Part shown: positions 39,351 to 47,199 of the stretch, piece by piece
Layout: the number at the start of each line of letters is the position of its first letter
Numbering within the stretch: position 1 is the stretch's first letter
Assembly (NCBI RefSeq): GCF_002078175.1
Contig: NZ_MWFK01000001.1
Span: 5,146,001 to 5,210,000 of the forward strand
From: Streptomyces sp. M41(2017)
GTDB taxonomy: Bacteria; Actinomycetota; Actinomycetes; Streptomycetales; Streptomycetaceae
Direction: 5' to 3'
DNA length: 64,000 nt
The notes under the pieces: generated by a model
Told to the model about the DNA's origin: nothing
Database searches by the model: none
Seen by the model: the letters and a program-made list of their open reading frames with translations, nothing else
Translations under genes and position numbers: made by a program

Positions 39351-40001
39351 TCAGCTGCCGTAGGTGATCTTCACCTCCTCGAAGCCGAGTGAACGCAACA
39401 GGCCTTCGAGCATGCCCGTGGTGTTCTTCTCGGCCCGCGAGGTGAGTTCGCTGTCCTTCGCCGCGTCGCTGATGTGCTTGACCGCGAGCTTCTGTACGGC
39501 CTGCTCGTTGTTCGGGTTGCCGGAGAAGACGTCCCCGAGCCGGTCGAGGAGGCCGCGCTGCTTCGAGACCGCGTACGAGTGGTCGGGGTCGAGGGCGGCC
39601 TTGCCCAGCGCCGCGTGCGGCAGGTGCAGCGTGGCGGACGTCCGGTCCTTGTTGACCTTCACGTCCTCCTTGGCGAGGTGCCCCAGGTCGACGTAGGCGT
39701 CGACCGTGCCGGCCCCCACGTACAGCGTGCGGGTGCCACGGATCGCGTCGGGCAGGTACTTGGCGTCCTTCTCCAGGTCCACGACCACCTGGAAGTTGCC
39801 CGAGGCCGCGTCGTAACGGCTCATGTCCTGGATCGACTTGAGGAGTGTGGGCCCCGACCTGTCGTGACTCTCCGTCCCGAACAGGTCACGCAGACCCGGC
39901 AGAACGGCCAGCCGCAACCCGGCGAAGAGCACCACGAGCACCAGTACGAAGGCGCAGACCACCTTCGCCCAACCGGGCATGCGCTTGATGGACGTCGTCA
40001 T
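39351..40001 (-). CDS. DUF4230-family membrane-anchored protein
   Basis: This 216-residue protein has one N-terminal transmembrane helix (WAKVVCAFVLVLVVLFAGLRLAVLPGL). The extracytoplasmic domain is DUF4230-like: PTLLKSIQDMSRYDAASGNFQVVVDLEKD, TRTLYVGAGTVDAYVDLGHLAKEDVKV and a C-terminal helical part (KNTTGMLEGLLRSLGFEEVKITYG). AAGGAGG precedes ATG 40001. The function is unknown. It is divergent from the PRPP-synthetase-like gene. Confidence 0.83.
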   Translation of the reverse strand: MTTSIKRMPGWAKVVCAFVLVLVVLFAGLRLAVLPGLRDLFGTESHDRSGPTLLKSIQDMSRYDAASGNFQVVVDLEKDAKYLPDAIRGTRTLYVGAGTVDAYVDLGHLAKEDVKVNKDRTSATLHLPHAALGKAALDPDHSYAVSKQRGLLDRLGDVFSGNPNNEQAVQKLAVKHISDAAKDSELTSRAEKNTTGMLEGLLRSLGFEEVKITYGS

Positions 40002-40265
40002 GTCGACGGCCCTCCTTTCAGCGCCCGTATACCCGGCAAGTCCCGTGACAGGCCAACGGGTTGGACCGGAGCCGGGGCGGCGGCGCCCCGCCGGGCCCGG
40101 CCGGACGGCGACCGGAGCCCGCGACGTCCACGGCCGAAACGCCCGCCGCGGCGGGCATTCCCCCCGGTCGAAGGCCCGAGGGGTGCCCAGTAGCATGAGG
40201 TACGCACTCCGGGACGATCTTGCCAACCGGCGACGCAACCCGGTTCGATCATGCGAGGAGCGGTC

Positions 40266-41219
40266 GTGCGTGACATCGCCGTGTTCAGCGGTAGTGCCCA
40301 TCCCGAGCTGGCGGCCGAGCTCTGTGCCCACCTCGGTGTGCCCCTCAGTCCCACCCGGGTCAGCCGGTTCGCCAACGACTGCCTGGAGGTCCAGCTCCAG
40401 GCGAACTGTCGCGAACGGGACGTCTTCCTGGTGCAGCCCCTGGTCGCGCCGGTGCAGGAGCACCTCGTCGAACTGCTGATGATGTGCGACGCGGCGCGCG
40501 GCGCCTCGGCCGGACGCATCACCGTCGTGATGCCGCACTATTCATATGCGCGTTCGGACAAAAAGGACATGCCGCGGATCTCCATGGGCGGTCGGCTCGT
40601 CGCGGACCTGCTCGTGGCGGCCGGCGCCAGCAGGGTCCTGGCGGTGACCCTGCACTCCCCGCAGGTGCACGGCTTCTTCTCGGTGCCGGTGGACCATCTC
40701 CACGCGCTGCGGGAGCTGGCCGCGCACTTCCGGGGCAACGACCTGTCGCGTACGACGGTCGTCTCGCCCGACCTCGGCAACGCCAAGGAGGCGGCGGCGT
40801 TCGCGCGGCTGATCGGGGCCCAGGTGGCCGCGGGCGCCAAGCAGCGCTTCGCGGACGACCGGGTGAGCATCAGCAGCGTGATCGGTGAGGTCGCCGGGCG
40901 GGACGTGATCGTCCTGGACGACGAGATCGCCAAGGGCAGCACCGTCCTCGAACTCCTGGACCGGCTGCGGGAGATGGGGCCCCGTTCGATCCGGGTCGCC
41001 TGTACGCACGGACTGTTCGCGGCGGGGGCCTTGAAGCGGCTCAGTGAGCAGCCCGACGTGCTGGAGATCGTGTGCACCAATACCGTGCCGGTGCCGGTCG
41101 AGGAGTACACCGAGAAGCTCAGTGTGTTGTCCGTCGCGCCGGCGCTGGCGGAGGCGGTGCGGCGGATCCACAACGGGGAGTCCGTGAGCGCCCTCTTCGA
41201 CGCCCCTCGCAACGAGTAG
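40266..41219 (+). CDS. ribose-phosphate pyrophosphokinase-like protein (divergent PRPP synthetase)
   Basis: This 317-residue protein has the two-lobed PRPP synthetase layout. It has FANDCLEVQLQANCRERDVFLVQPL, the metal/ATP segment HYSYARSDKKDMPRISMGGRLVADLLVAAGASRVLAVTLHSPQVHGFFSVPVDHL, a catalytic-loop region AGAKQRFADDRV, and the PRPP loop VIVLDDEIAKGSTVLEL. Canonical enzymes read DD-IDTAGT in this last loop, so substrate handling may differ. The GTG at 40266 has AGGAG at 6 nt; the in-frame ATG at 40251 overlaps that ribosome site. It is probably a second, non-housekeeping Prs paralogue or a ribose-phosphate sensor. Confidence 0.85.
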   Translation: MRDIAVFSGSAHPELAAELCAHLGVPLSPTRVSRFANDCLEVQLQANCRERDVFLVQPLVAPVQEHLVELLMMCDAARGASAGRITVVMPHYSYARSDKKDMPRISMGGRLVADLLVAAGASRVLAVTLHSPQVHGFFSVPVDHLHALRELAAHFRGNDLSRTTVVSPDLGNAKEAAAFARLIGAQVAAGAKQRFADDRVSISSVIGEVAGRDVIVLDDEIAKGSTVLELLDRLREMGPRSIRVACTHGLFAAGALKRLSEQPDVLEIVCTNTVPVPVEEYTEKLSVLSVAPALAEAVRRIHNGESVSALFDAPRNE

Positions 41220-41300
41220 CCCCCCGCGTCGCGGGCTCGCTCTCTCCCCCTCCGGCGACAACCTTCTTTCGCCCCCTCCGCCCCTACCCTTCCCGTACCT

Positions 41301-41344
41301 GGGGCTCCGCCCCAGACCCCGCTCCTCAATCGCCGGAGGGGCTG
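41301..41344. repeat. dispersed Streptomyces intergenic repeat
   Basis: The element begins GGGGCTCCGCCCC (a 5-bp stem with a TCC loop) and ends TCAATCGCCGGAGGGGCTG. From memory, sequences of this form are among the commonest intergenic repeats in Streptomyces, often 3' of genes. A terminator or mRNA-end role is possible. Confidence 0.65.
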
Positions 41345-41376
41345 AATTTCCCGCCCGCACCCGGCGTCCGGCGTGA

Positions 41377-41489
41377 GGGGCCGTGCCGGTACATCAGATG
41401 CCCGTCGCTTACGCCCGGATCGAGCAGCGTTCCGCTTCTCCACTCACGCCTGATTCAGCGGCGACGGGCGGATGTACCGGCACGGCCCC
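41377..41489. repeat. long inverted repeat, 28 paired bases per arm
   Basis: The left arm (41377-41408) and right arm (41461-41489) pair over 19 bp (GGGGCCGTGCCGGTACATC outside) plus 9 bp (GCCCGTCGC inside), separated by a bulge of AGAT against one base. The loop is 52 nt. A second pair, GGCGTGAG (41370-41377) with CTCACGCC (41443-41450), could form an alternative structure. It may be a bidirectional terminator or a miniature inverted-repeat element. Confidence 0.7.
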
Positions 41490-41540
41490 GACCCACCCAC
41501 CGGACCGGAGCCGTGCCCGGGCCGGCAGCCCGGCAGACCG

Positions 41541-42491
41541 TCAGTCGACGGTCAGGACCAGCTTGCCCGCCGTGCGGCCCGTCTCGCCCAGCGCATGGGC
41601 CTTCGCCGCGTCGCTCAGCGGGAACGTCTCCGCGACCGTCGCCCGCAGCGCCCCCTCCTCGACGAGTCCGGCGATCGCCCGCATCCCCGCCTGGTCGGCG
41701 TCGACGAGCATCCGGATCGCGCGCACCCCGAGCCGCTCGGCCTCCTCGTAGAACTCGTCCGAACCGACCGGAATGATCGAGACGACCACGCCGCCGGGGC
41801 GCAGCACGCGCAGGGACCGGAGCCCCGTCTCCCCGCCGATCGGGTCGAGCACGACGTCGACGTCCCGTACGGCCTCGGCGAAGTCGACGCTCGTGTAGTC
41901 GATCGGCTCGTCCACGCCGATGGACCGCAGGAAGTCGTGCTTGCCGGCGCTCGCCGTACCGATCACGTACGCGCCGCGCGCCTTGGCGATCTGCACGGCC
42001 ACGTGTCCGACCCCGCCCGCCGCCGCGTGGATCAGCACGCGCTGGCCGGGCTGCACGTCCGCCCGTTCCGTGAGGGCCTGCCACGCGGTGAGGGAGACCA
42101 GCGGGAGGGCGGCCGCCTGGGTGTGGTCGATGGAGGACGGCTTCAGCGTGAAGGCGCGGGCGGGCGCGGTCACGTACTCGGCGTGCGAGCCGTGGCCGAA
42201 CGGGTAAGACAGCATCCCGAAGACCTCGTCCCCGGGCTGGAAGAGGGCGACGCCGATCCCGGTCGCCTCGACCACGCCGGACACGTCCCAGCCGAGGACG
42301 AACGGCGGCTCACCGAGGAAGCCGCCGTTCGCGCGGTGCTTCCAGTCGGTCGGGTTGACCCCGGCCGCCCGTACCCGGACGAGGATCTCGTTGGGGCGCG
42401 GAGCGGGTCGTTCCACGGTCACTTCTTCAAGGACCTCGGGGCCGCCGAGGACGTTCTGGCTGATGGCTCGCATGGTGTTCACAGTGCTCAT
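41541..42491 (-). CDS. NADP-dependent MDR oxidoreductase (zinc-free, quinone-reductase-like)
   Basis: This 316-residue medium-chain dehydrogenase/reductase lacks structural zinc cysteines. It has an N-terminal GroES-like domain (ILVRVRAAGVNPTDWKHRANGGF, FVLGWDVSGVVEATG). The Rossmann domain has VLIHAAAGGVGHVAVQIAKARGAYVIGTAS (about residue 150), where the AAGGVG loop binds NADPH. It likely reduces quinones or enones. The start ATG has a weak ribosome site; the ATG six codons later (42473) is possible. It is divergent from a GlxA-type regulator with a palindrome between. Confidence 0.9.
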   Translation of the reverse strand: MSTVNTMRAISQNVLGGPEVLEEVTVERPAPRPNEILVRVRAAGVNPTDWKHRANGGFLGEPPFVLGWDVSGVVEATGIGVALFQPGDEVFGMLSYPFGHGSHAEYVTAPARAFTLKPSSIDHTQAAALPLVSLTAWQALTERADVQPGQRVLIHAAAGGVGHVAVQIAKARGAYVIGTASAGKHDFLRSIGVDEPIDYTSVDFAEAVRDVDVVLDPIGGETGLRSLRVLRPGGVVVSIIPVGSDEFYEEAERLGVRAIRMLVDADQAGMRAIAGLVEEGALRATVAETFPLSDAAKAHALGETGRTAGKLVLTVD

Positions 42492-42528
42492 GGTGAACCA
42501 GCCTGCCGTGCCCCGCCCGATCGGGAAA

Positions 42529-42542
42529 TGGCATGATTGCCA
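42529..42542. promoter_or_regulatory. palindrome in the MDR/AraC divergent promoter
   Basis: TGGCATGATTGCCA has perfect TGGCA/TGCCA half-sites around TGAT. It lies 38 bp from the MDR start and 20 bp from the regulator start. AraC/GlxA-type sites with TGGC halves are common, so this is the probable operator for the adjacent regulator. Confidence 0.6.
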
Positions 42543-42562
42543 ACCTTCGATACGATCGTGCC

Positions 42563-43573
42563 ATGGAGCGGACGGACCAGATGGACCCGGTGGACCGGAT
42601 GAAACAGGCGAGGCCCGTCAGGGCGGCAGGCCACGTGGAGCGGGTCGTCGTGCTGGCGCTCGACGGCGTCTACCCCTTCGAGCTGGGCATCCCCAGCAGG
42701 ATCTTCGGCGCGGCCGAGGGCCGGTACGAGGTGCTGACCTGCACGGTCGACGGGGGCCCGGTCCGCACGGAGACGGACTTCTCCGTCACCGTCGACCACG
42801 GCCCAGAGATCATGGGCACCGCCGACACGGTGGTGATCGCGGCGGTCACCCCGTCCAAGGTGAGCTCCGAGATCTCCGACGAGGTGGCGGCCGCCCTCGC
42901 GCACATCCGCCCCGGCACCCGCATCGTCTCCATCTGCACGGGCGCGTTCGTGCTGGCCGCCGCCGGGCTGCTGGACGGACGCCGGGCCACCACGCACTGG
43001 TTCGTCGCGGAGCAGTTCCGGCGCATGTTCCCGCGCGTCGACCTCGACCCGGACGTCCTGTTCGTCGACGACGGCGAGATCCTCACGTCGGCCGGTGCGG
43101 CGTCGGGCATCGACATCTGTCTGCACATCCTGCGCGAGGACCACGGCAGCGAGCTGGCCAACAGGGTGGCCCGCCGCTGTGTGGTGCCACCCCTGCGCGA
43201 GGGCGGCCAGGCCCAGTACATCGAGCTGCCGGTGCCGGAGTTCTCCGCGGCGAGCACCGCGGCGACCCGTGCCTGGGCGCTGGCCCGTCTCGGGGACCCG
43301 CTCGGCCTGAGCGACCTCGCGGGCCACGCGCGGATGAGCCTGCGGACCTTCGCCCGCCGCTTCAACGACGAGGTGGGCATGAGCCCGGGCCGCTGGCTCA
43401 TCCAGCAGCGGGTGGCGCGGGCCCGCCATCTGCTGGAGGCCAGCGACCTGTCGGTGGACCAGATCGCCGGGGAGGTCGGCTTCGCGACGGGTGCCTCCCT
43501 GCGGCAGCACCTGCACGCGACGATCGGCGTCTCGCCGCAGGCGTATCGCCGGACGTTCCAGGCGACACGCTGA
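42563..43573 (+). CDS. GlxA/AraC-family transcriptional regulator (DJ-1/PfpI domain plus HTH)
   Basis: This is a 336-residue regulator. Residues about 20-190 form a DJ-1/PfpI-like amidotransferase fold (VVVLALDGVYPFELGIPSRIFG; IVSICTGAFVLAAAGLLDGRRATTHW). Residues about 230-330 form two AraC HTH motifs (LSDLAGHARMSLRTFARRFNDEVGMSPGRWLIQQRVARARHLLEASDLSVDQIAGEVGFATGASLRQHL). TACGAT lies 6 nt before the ATG, so a leaderless transcript is likely. It is divergent from the MDR oxidoreductase, its probable target. Confidence 0.9.
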   Translation: MERTDQMDPVDRMKQARPVRAAGHVERVVVLALDGVYPFELGIPSRIFGAAEGRYEVLTCTVDGGPVRTETDFSVTVDHGPEIMGTADTVVIAAVTPSKVSSEISDEVAAALAHIRPGTRIVSICTGAFVLAAAGLLDGRRATTHWFVAEQFRRMFPRVDLDPDVLFVDDGEILTSAGAASGIDICLHILREDHGSELANRVARRCVVPPLREGGQAQYIELPVPEFSAASTAATRAWALARLGDPLGLSDLAGHARMSLRTFARRFNDEVGMSPGRWLIQQRVARARHLLEASDLSVDQIAGEVGFATGASLRQHLHATIGVSPQAYRRTFQATR

Positions 43574-43669
43574 GTCCGGCCCGTCCTCGATCCGCCGGTC
43601 ATCGAACGATCCCCGTGCCTTCCGCGTCGTAGGAGCACGAACACGGAACGGTGTGACGGGGGGTCGGGT

Positions 43670-44524
43670 ATGCGCAGAGGGATCGCGGCCGGAGTGGTGC
43701 TGGCCGGACTGGCGTTGGCGGGGTGCGGCGGTGCGGACGTGCGGGACGGCCTGGTGGTGAAGGGCACCCCGCCGGCCAGGCCCTACACGGGGCCGCTCCA
43801 TCTGCCCTCGGAGAAGAGCTCGGGGGAGGGCGAGCCGGAGCCGGGGGAGGGCTCGGGCGCGGCGGGCAAGGCGCTGGAATGCGACGGCGCGATCTTCTCG
43901 GGCGGTGGCTCGGACCGTTGGAGCAAGGGGGACGGCGGTTCCACCCCCGAGGAGGGGCTGAACGCGTACTTCGACATCTACGTGCCCGAGGAGCCGGACT
44001 ACGGCTACCGCGTGGAGCGCCGGGAGGGCGATCGCGTCCTGTTCTCCTTCGACGTGAAGGGCAGGACCAAGGTGGCCGTCGTCGTCGCCAAGGACCAGCC
44101 GCACCGCCCGGGTTGGGGTCCGGAGACCAGCGCGTCCTGTGACCCGTCGGAATGGCCGGCGAGCTATGCCAGGTCCAAGGGCTACGAGATCTGGACGGAC
44201 CGCGAGGGCCACCGCGTGCCGACCACGAAGGTGATCAGCTCGCCCGGCGCCGAACACTGCGACTGGCAGAGCGCGCACTTCATCGATCTGGGCAGCGGCC
44301 CGAACTCCCGCATGTACGTGCGCGATCCCGAGGGGCTCTTCGACACCGAGCTGAACGGCACCTACGACGCGGATGCCCGCATGCCCGCGGACGCGCGCGA
44401 CACCGGCTACCACTACCGCGACTGGTCCCTCTGGCTCGCCGCGGACAGGTCGACGGCCTACGTCCGTACCTCCGACGGCGTGGAGGCCTGGCCCGCTGCG
44501 GCCCGTCCGATCGGCTGCGACTAG
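43670..44524 (+). CDS. putative lipoprotein of unknown function
   Basis: This 284-residue lipoprotein has the signal and lipobox VLAGLALAGC (Cys about residue 19), an acidic Gly/Glu/Pro-rich linker (about 48-66), then a globular domain of about 215 residues. That domain has four further cysteines (ECDGAIFSGG, ASCDPSEW, EHCDWQSAHFIDLG, RPIGCD) likely forming disulfides outside the membrane. No named domain was recognised. It appears to be a single-gene unit after the GlxA-type regulator. Confidence 0.8.
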   Translation: MRRGIAAGVVLAGLALAGCGGADVRDGLVVKGTPPARPYTGPLHLPSEKSSGEGEPEPGEGSGAAGKALECDGAIFSGGGSDRWSKGDGGSTPEEGLNAYFDIYVPEEPDYGYRVERREGDRVLFSFDVKGRTKVAVVVAKDQPHRPGWGPETSASCDPSEWPASYARSKGYEIWTDREGHRVPTTKVISSPGAEHCDWQSAHFIDLGSGPNSRMYVRDPEGLFDTELNGTYDADARMPADARDTGYHYRDWSLWLAADRSTAYVRTSDGVEAWPAAARPIGCD

Positions 44525-44553
44525 GGCGTCGGCACCGGCCGTCGCCGGCGGCC

Positions 44554-45108
44554 TCACCGGCTCATGTGCAGCGCGACGAGCAACTGCCAGACCTGGTCGG
44601 CGACGTCGTCCGGGGTCCCGTCGAGCAGGCCGTGCAGCCAGTCCGCGAGGACGCCGGTGAACGTGGCGGCGACCGCGGAGGCCACGAGCGGGGCGTCCGG
44701 CGCGCCGGCGAGCGTGCGCTCAGCGAGGCTGCGGGCCCGCAGGTCGTGGTGGAGCACCCGGCCCAGTGGGCCACCGCCGCCCGGGCTCAGCAGCGCGCGG
44801 TACAGGCCGGTGTGCGGGGCGAGTTGGGTGAAGAAGGCGCGCAGCGCGGGCGGCGCGGACACCGGGTCGGGCCGCCCGCGCCACGCGTGCAGCGCCTCCA
44901 CGGCCTCCCGCACGACATCGGCGCAGGCGTCGACGGCCAGCGCCTCCCGGTCCGCGTAGTGCACGTAGAAGGTGGCCCGGCCCACGCCGGCCCGCCGGGC
45001 GAGCGCGGCGACGCCGGTCTCCTCCAGGGGGTGTTCGGCGCATTCGTCGAGCAGTGCCTGCCGCAGCTTGGCGCGGGTCCGTGCGGCGCGCGGGTCGTCG
45101 GGTGTCAC
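44554..45108 (-). CDS. TetR-family transcriptional regulator
   Basis: This is a 184-residue TetR protein with HTH residues about 8-52 (RTRAKLRQALLDECAEHPLEETGVAALARRAGVGRATFYVHYADREALAVDA) and a C-terminal ligand domain. The GTG start overlaps the stop of the DUF1304 gene (GTGA at 45105-45108), so the two are translationally coupled. The pair probably autoregulates through the tandem palindromes at 45493-45537. Confidence 0.9.
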   Translation of the reverse strand: MTPDDPRAARTRAKLRQALLDECAEHPLEETGVAALARRAGVGRATFYVHYADREALAVDACADVVREAVEALHAWRGRPDPVSAPPALRAFFTQLAPHTGLYRALLSPGGGGPLGRVLHHDLRARSLAERTLAGAPDAPLVASAVAATFTGVLADWLHGLLDGTPDDVADQVWQLLVALHMSR

Positions 45109-45467
45109 CGGGCGAGGAGGACGGCGGCGAGGGCGACCGCGCCGGGCAGCGCCTGGGCGAACAGGATGCGGCGGTTGGCCGTAGCCGCTCCGTACACACC
45201 GGCCACCACGACGCAGCACAGGAAGAAGACCTGGACGCGGAACCCGGTCGGGTCCGCGGCGATCAGTCCCCACACCAGCCCCGCGGCCAGAAAGCCGTTG
45301 TACAGCCCCTGGTTGGCCGCGAGCGGAGCGGTCGCGCGTGCCATCTCGGGGTCGAATCCGTGCAGCCCCCGCCCCGGCTTCTTCTCCCAGAGGAACATCT
45401 CCAGCACCAGGATGTAGACGTGCAGTGCGGCCACCAGGCCCACCAGCACGTTCGCGGCCGTCTGCAT
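45105..45467 (-). CDS. DUF1304-family membrane protein
   Basis: This 120-residue protein has four transmembrane helices and the DUF1304 pattern (NVLVGLVAALHVYILVLEMFLWEKKPGRGLHGFD; APLAANQGLYNGFLAAGLVWGL). ATG 45467 with GGAG at 8 nt was chosen; the frame is open further upstream through the operator, which cannot be coding. It is the first gene of a two-gene operon with the TetR regulator. Function unknown; possibly a small transporter or stress membrane protein. Confidence 0.88.
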   Translation of the reverse strand: MQTAANVLVGLVAALHVYILVLEMFLWEKKPGRGLHGFDPEMARATAPLAANQGLYNGFLAAGLVWGLIAADPTGFRVQVFFLCCVVVAGVYGAATANRRILFAQALPGAVALAAVLLAR

Positions 45468-45492
45468 CGTCTGCGCTCCGTTCACGGACCCA

Positions 45493-45537
45493 CTTCTTGG
45501 ACAGGTGTCCAATATAGCTGGACACCTGTCCAAGAAG
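45493..45537. promoter_or_regulatory. tandem palindromic operators forming a 45-bp perfect dyad
   Basis: The two 19-bp arms CTTCTTGGACAGGTGTCCA (45493-45511) and its exact inverse (45519-45537) flank the AT-rich ATATAGC centre. Each arm also contains its own near-palindrome, TGGACAGGTGTCCA or TGGACACCTGTCCA, so two repressor dimers could bind side by side. On the minus strand TATATT in the centre may be a -10. It lies 26 bp upstream of the DUF1304 start and 20 bp past the amidohydrolase cluster's edge. Confidence 0.8.
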
Positions 45538-45554
45538 CTACCGTGTCGTGGGCG

Positions 45555-47186
45555 TCAGGCGTCCGGGGCCGCGTACACCCGTTCCCCGCCGACGTAGGTG
45601 AGCGCCACCCCGGTGTCCTTGATCGCCTCCGGGGGTCCGGCGAAGGGGTCGCGGTCCAGGACGACGAGGTCCGCGAGCGCGCCCGGCCGCACGACGCCGG
45701 TGTCGTCGAGGTGGTTCACGTACGCCGTCCCCGCGGTGTAGGCCGTCAACGCGGCGGCGAGACCGAGGCGTTCGTCCGGCAGGAACACCGGGCCGGGCTC
45801 GTCGGGGCTCACCCGGTTCACCGCGACGTGGACGCCCTGGAGCGGATCGGGGCTGCTGACCGGCCAGTCGCTGCCCGCCGCGAGGCGCGCGCCGGAGCGC
45901 AGCAGCGCTCCGAACGGGTACTGCCAGGCGGCCCGTTCGGGGCCGAGGAAGGGGATGGTGAGCTCGTCCATCTGCGGTTCGTGCGCGGCCCACAGCGGCT
46001 GGATGTTCGCCGTGGCGCCGAGGTGCGCGAACCGGGCCACATCGTCGGGGTGGACGACCTGGAGGTGCGCCAGATGGGGGCGGGTGTCGCTCGGGCCGTT
46101 CGCCTTGCGGGCCGCCTCCACCGCGTCCAGGGCGTGCCGCACGGCCCCGTCGCCCAGTGCGTGGAAGTGGCACTGGAAGCCGAGCGCGTCCAACTCGCTG
46201 ACGTAGGAGGGGAGATGAGCCGGGTCGATGAAGCTCTTGCCCCGGTTGGCCGTGGCGCAGCCACACGTGTCGAGGTAGGGGTCGATGAGTGAGGCGGTGC
46301 CGTTCTCGGCGACCCCGTCCAGCATCAGCTTGACGCTGGTCGCGCGGAACCGGCCGTGCTGCAACGCGGCCCGCCGTTCGACGAGTTCGGGGATCTGCTC
46401 GGCGCCCCGCGCCCGGTCCCACCACAGCGCACCGACCACGCGCGCGGTGAGGGAGCCGTCGCGTGCCGCCGTCATGTACGCCTCGGACGGGTCCTCCATG
46501 CCGAGGAAGGTGCCGACGATCGCGTCCTGCCAGGCGGTGATGCCGAGCGCGTGCAGATGCCGCTGGGCGTGCAGCAGGGCGGCGAGCCGGTCGGCGGCCG
46601 TGGCCGGGGGAGTGAGCCGGCCGACGTACTGCATGGCTCCTTCCTGGAGCATGCCGGTGGGTTCGCCCGACGCGTCCCGCTCGAACCGCCCGTCGGCGGG
46701 ATCCGGTGTGTCGCGGTCGACCCCCGCCAGCTCCAGCGCGCGGCTGTTGACCCAGGCCCCGTGATGGTCCCGGTTGGGCAGGTACACGGGCCGGTCCGGT
46801 ACGACCGCGTCCAGCAGCTCCTTCGTCGGTGTGCCGCCGGCGAAGGCCTCCATGGACCAGCCGCCGCCCAGGATCCACTCCCGTCCGGGGTGGGCGTCGG
46901 CGTACGCCCGGACGGCGGCGACGGTGTCCTCGGCCGTCTTCGCGCCGGTCAGGTCGCACTGGGCCAGTTCCAGGCCGGCCGGGACCGGATGGACGTGCGC
47001 GTCCTGGAACCCGGGCAGCAGGAGCCGCCCGGCCAGGTCGACGACCTCGGTGTCCGGACCTCTCAGGTCGAGGACCTCGGAGGCGCCGACGGCGGTGATC
47101 CGGTCGCCGGTGACCGCGACAGTGGTCGCGGCGGGGCCCTCGGGCGTGAACACCGGGCCGCCGGTGAGGATGAGGTCAGCGTGCAT
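45555..47186 (-). CDS. YtcJ-like amidohydrolase (amidohydrolase family 3)
   Basis: This 543-residue metal-dependent hydrolase has the N-terminal strand ADLILTGGPVFT. It has the HxH metal motif GFQDAHVHPVPAG (about residue 65), then HFHALGDGAVRHALDAVE, HLAHLQVVHPDDVARF and a late Asp in GARLAAGSDWPVSSPDP. This is the layout of YtcJ/N-substituted-formamide-deformylase relatives. There is no signal peptide. It follows the APC permease by 13 bp and likely hydrolyses an amide or carbamate-like compound imported by it. The substrate cannot be deduced. Confidence 0.87.
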   Translation of the reverse strand: MHADLILTGGPVFTPEGPAATTVAVTGDRITAVGASEVLDLRGPDTEVVDLAGRLLLPGFQDAHVHPVPAGLELAQCDLTGAKTAEDTVAAVRAYADAHPGREWILGGGWSMEAFAGGTPTKELLDAVVPDRPVYLPNRDHHGAWVNSRALELAGVDRDTPDPADGRFERDASGEPTGMLQEGAMQYVGRLTPPATAADRLAALLHAQRHLHALGITAWQDAIVGTFLGMEDPSEAYMTAARDGSLTARVVGALWWDRARGAEQIPELVERRAALQHGRFRATSVKLMLDGVAENGTASLIDPYLDTCGCATANRGKSFIDPAHLPSYVSELDALGFQCHFHALGDGAVRHALDAVEAARKANGPSDTRPHLAHLQVVHPDDVARFAHLGATANIQPLWAAHEPQMDELTIPFLGPERAAWQYPFGALLRSGARLAAGSDWPVSSPDPLQGVHVAVNRVSPDEPGPVFLPDERLGLAAALTAYTAGTAYVNHLDDTGVVRPGALADLVVLDRDPFAGPPEAIKDTGVALTYVGGERVYAAPDA

Positions 47187-47199
47187 GCTCTTCTGTTCC

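Larger units (their letters stand above)
41220..41540. other. 321-bp convergent intergenic region with repeats, no gene
   Basis: The space between the convergent Prs-like gene and the MDR gene holds a recognisable Streptomyces intergenic repeat (41301-41344). Immediately after it comes a long inverted repeat (41377-41489). Both are listed separately. No ORF here is convincing. Confidence 0.7.
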
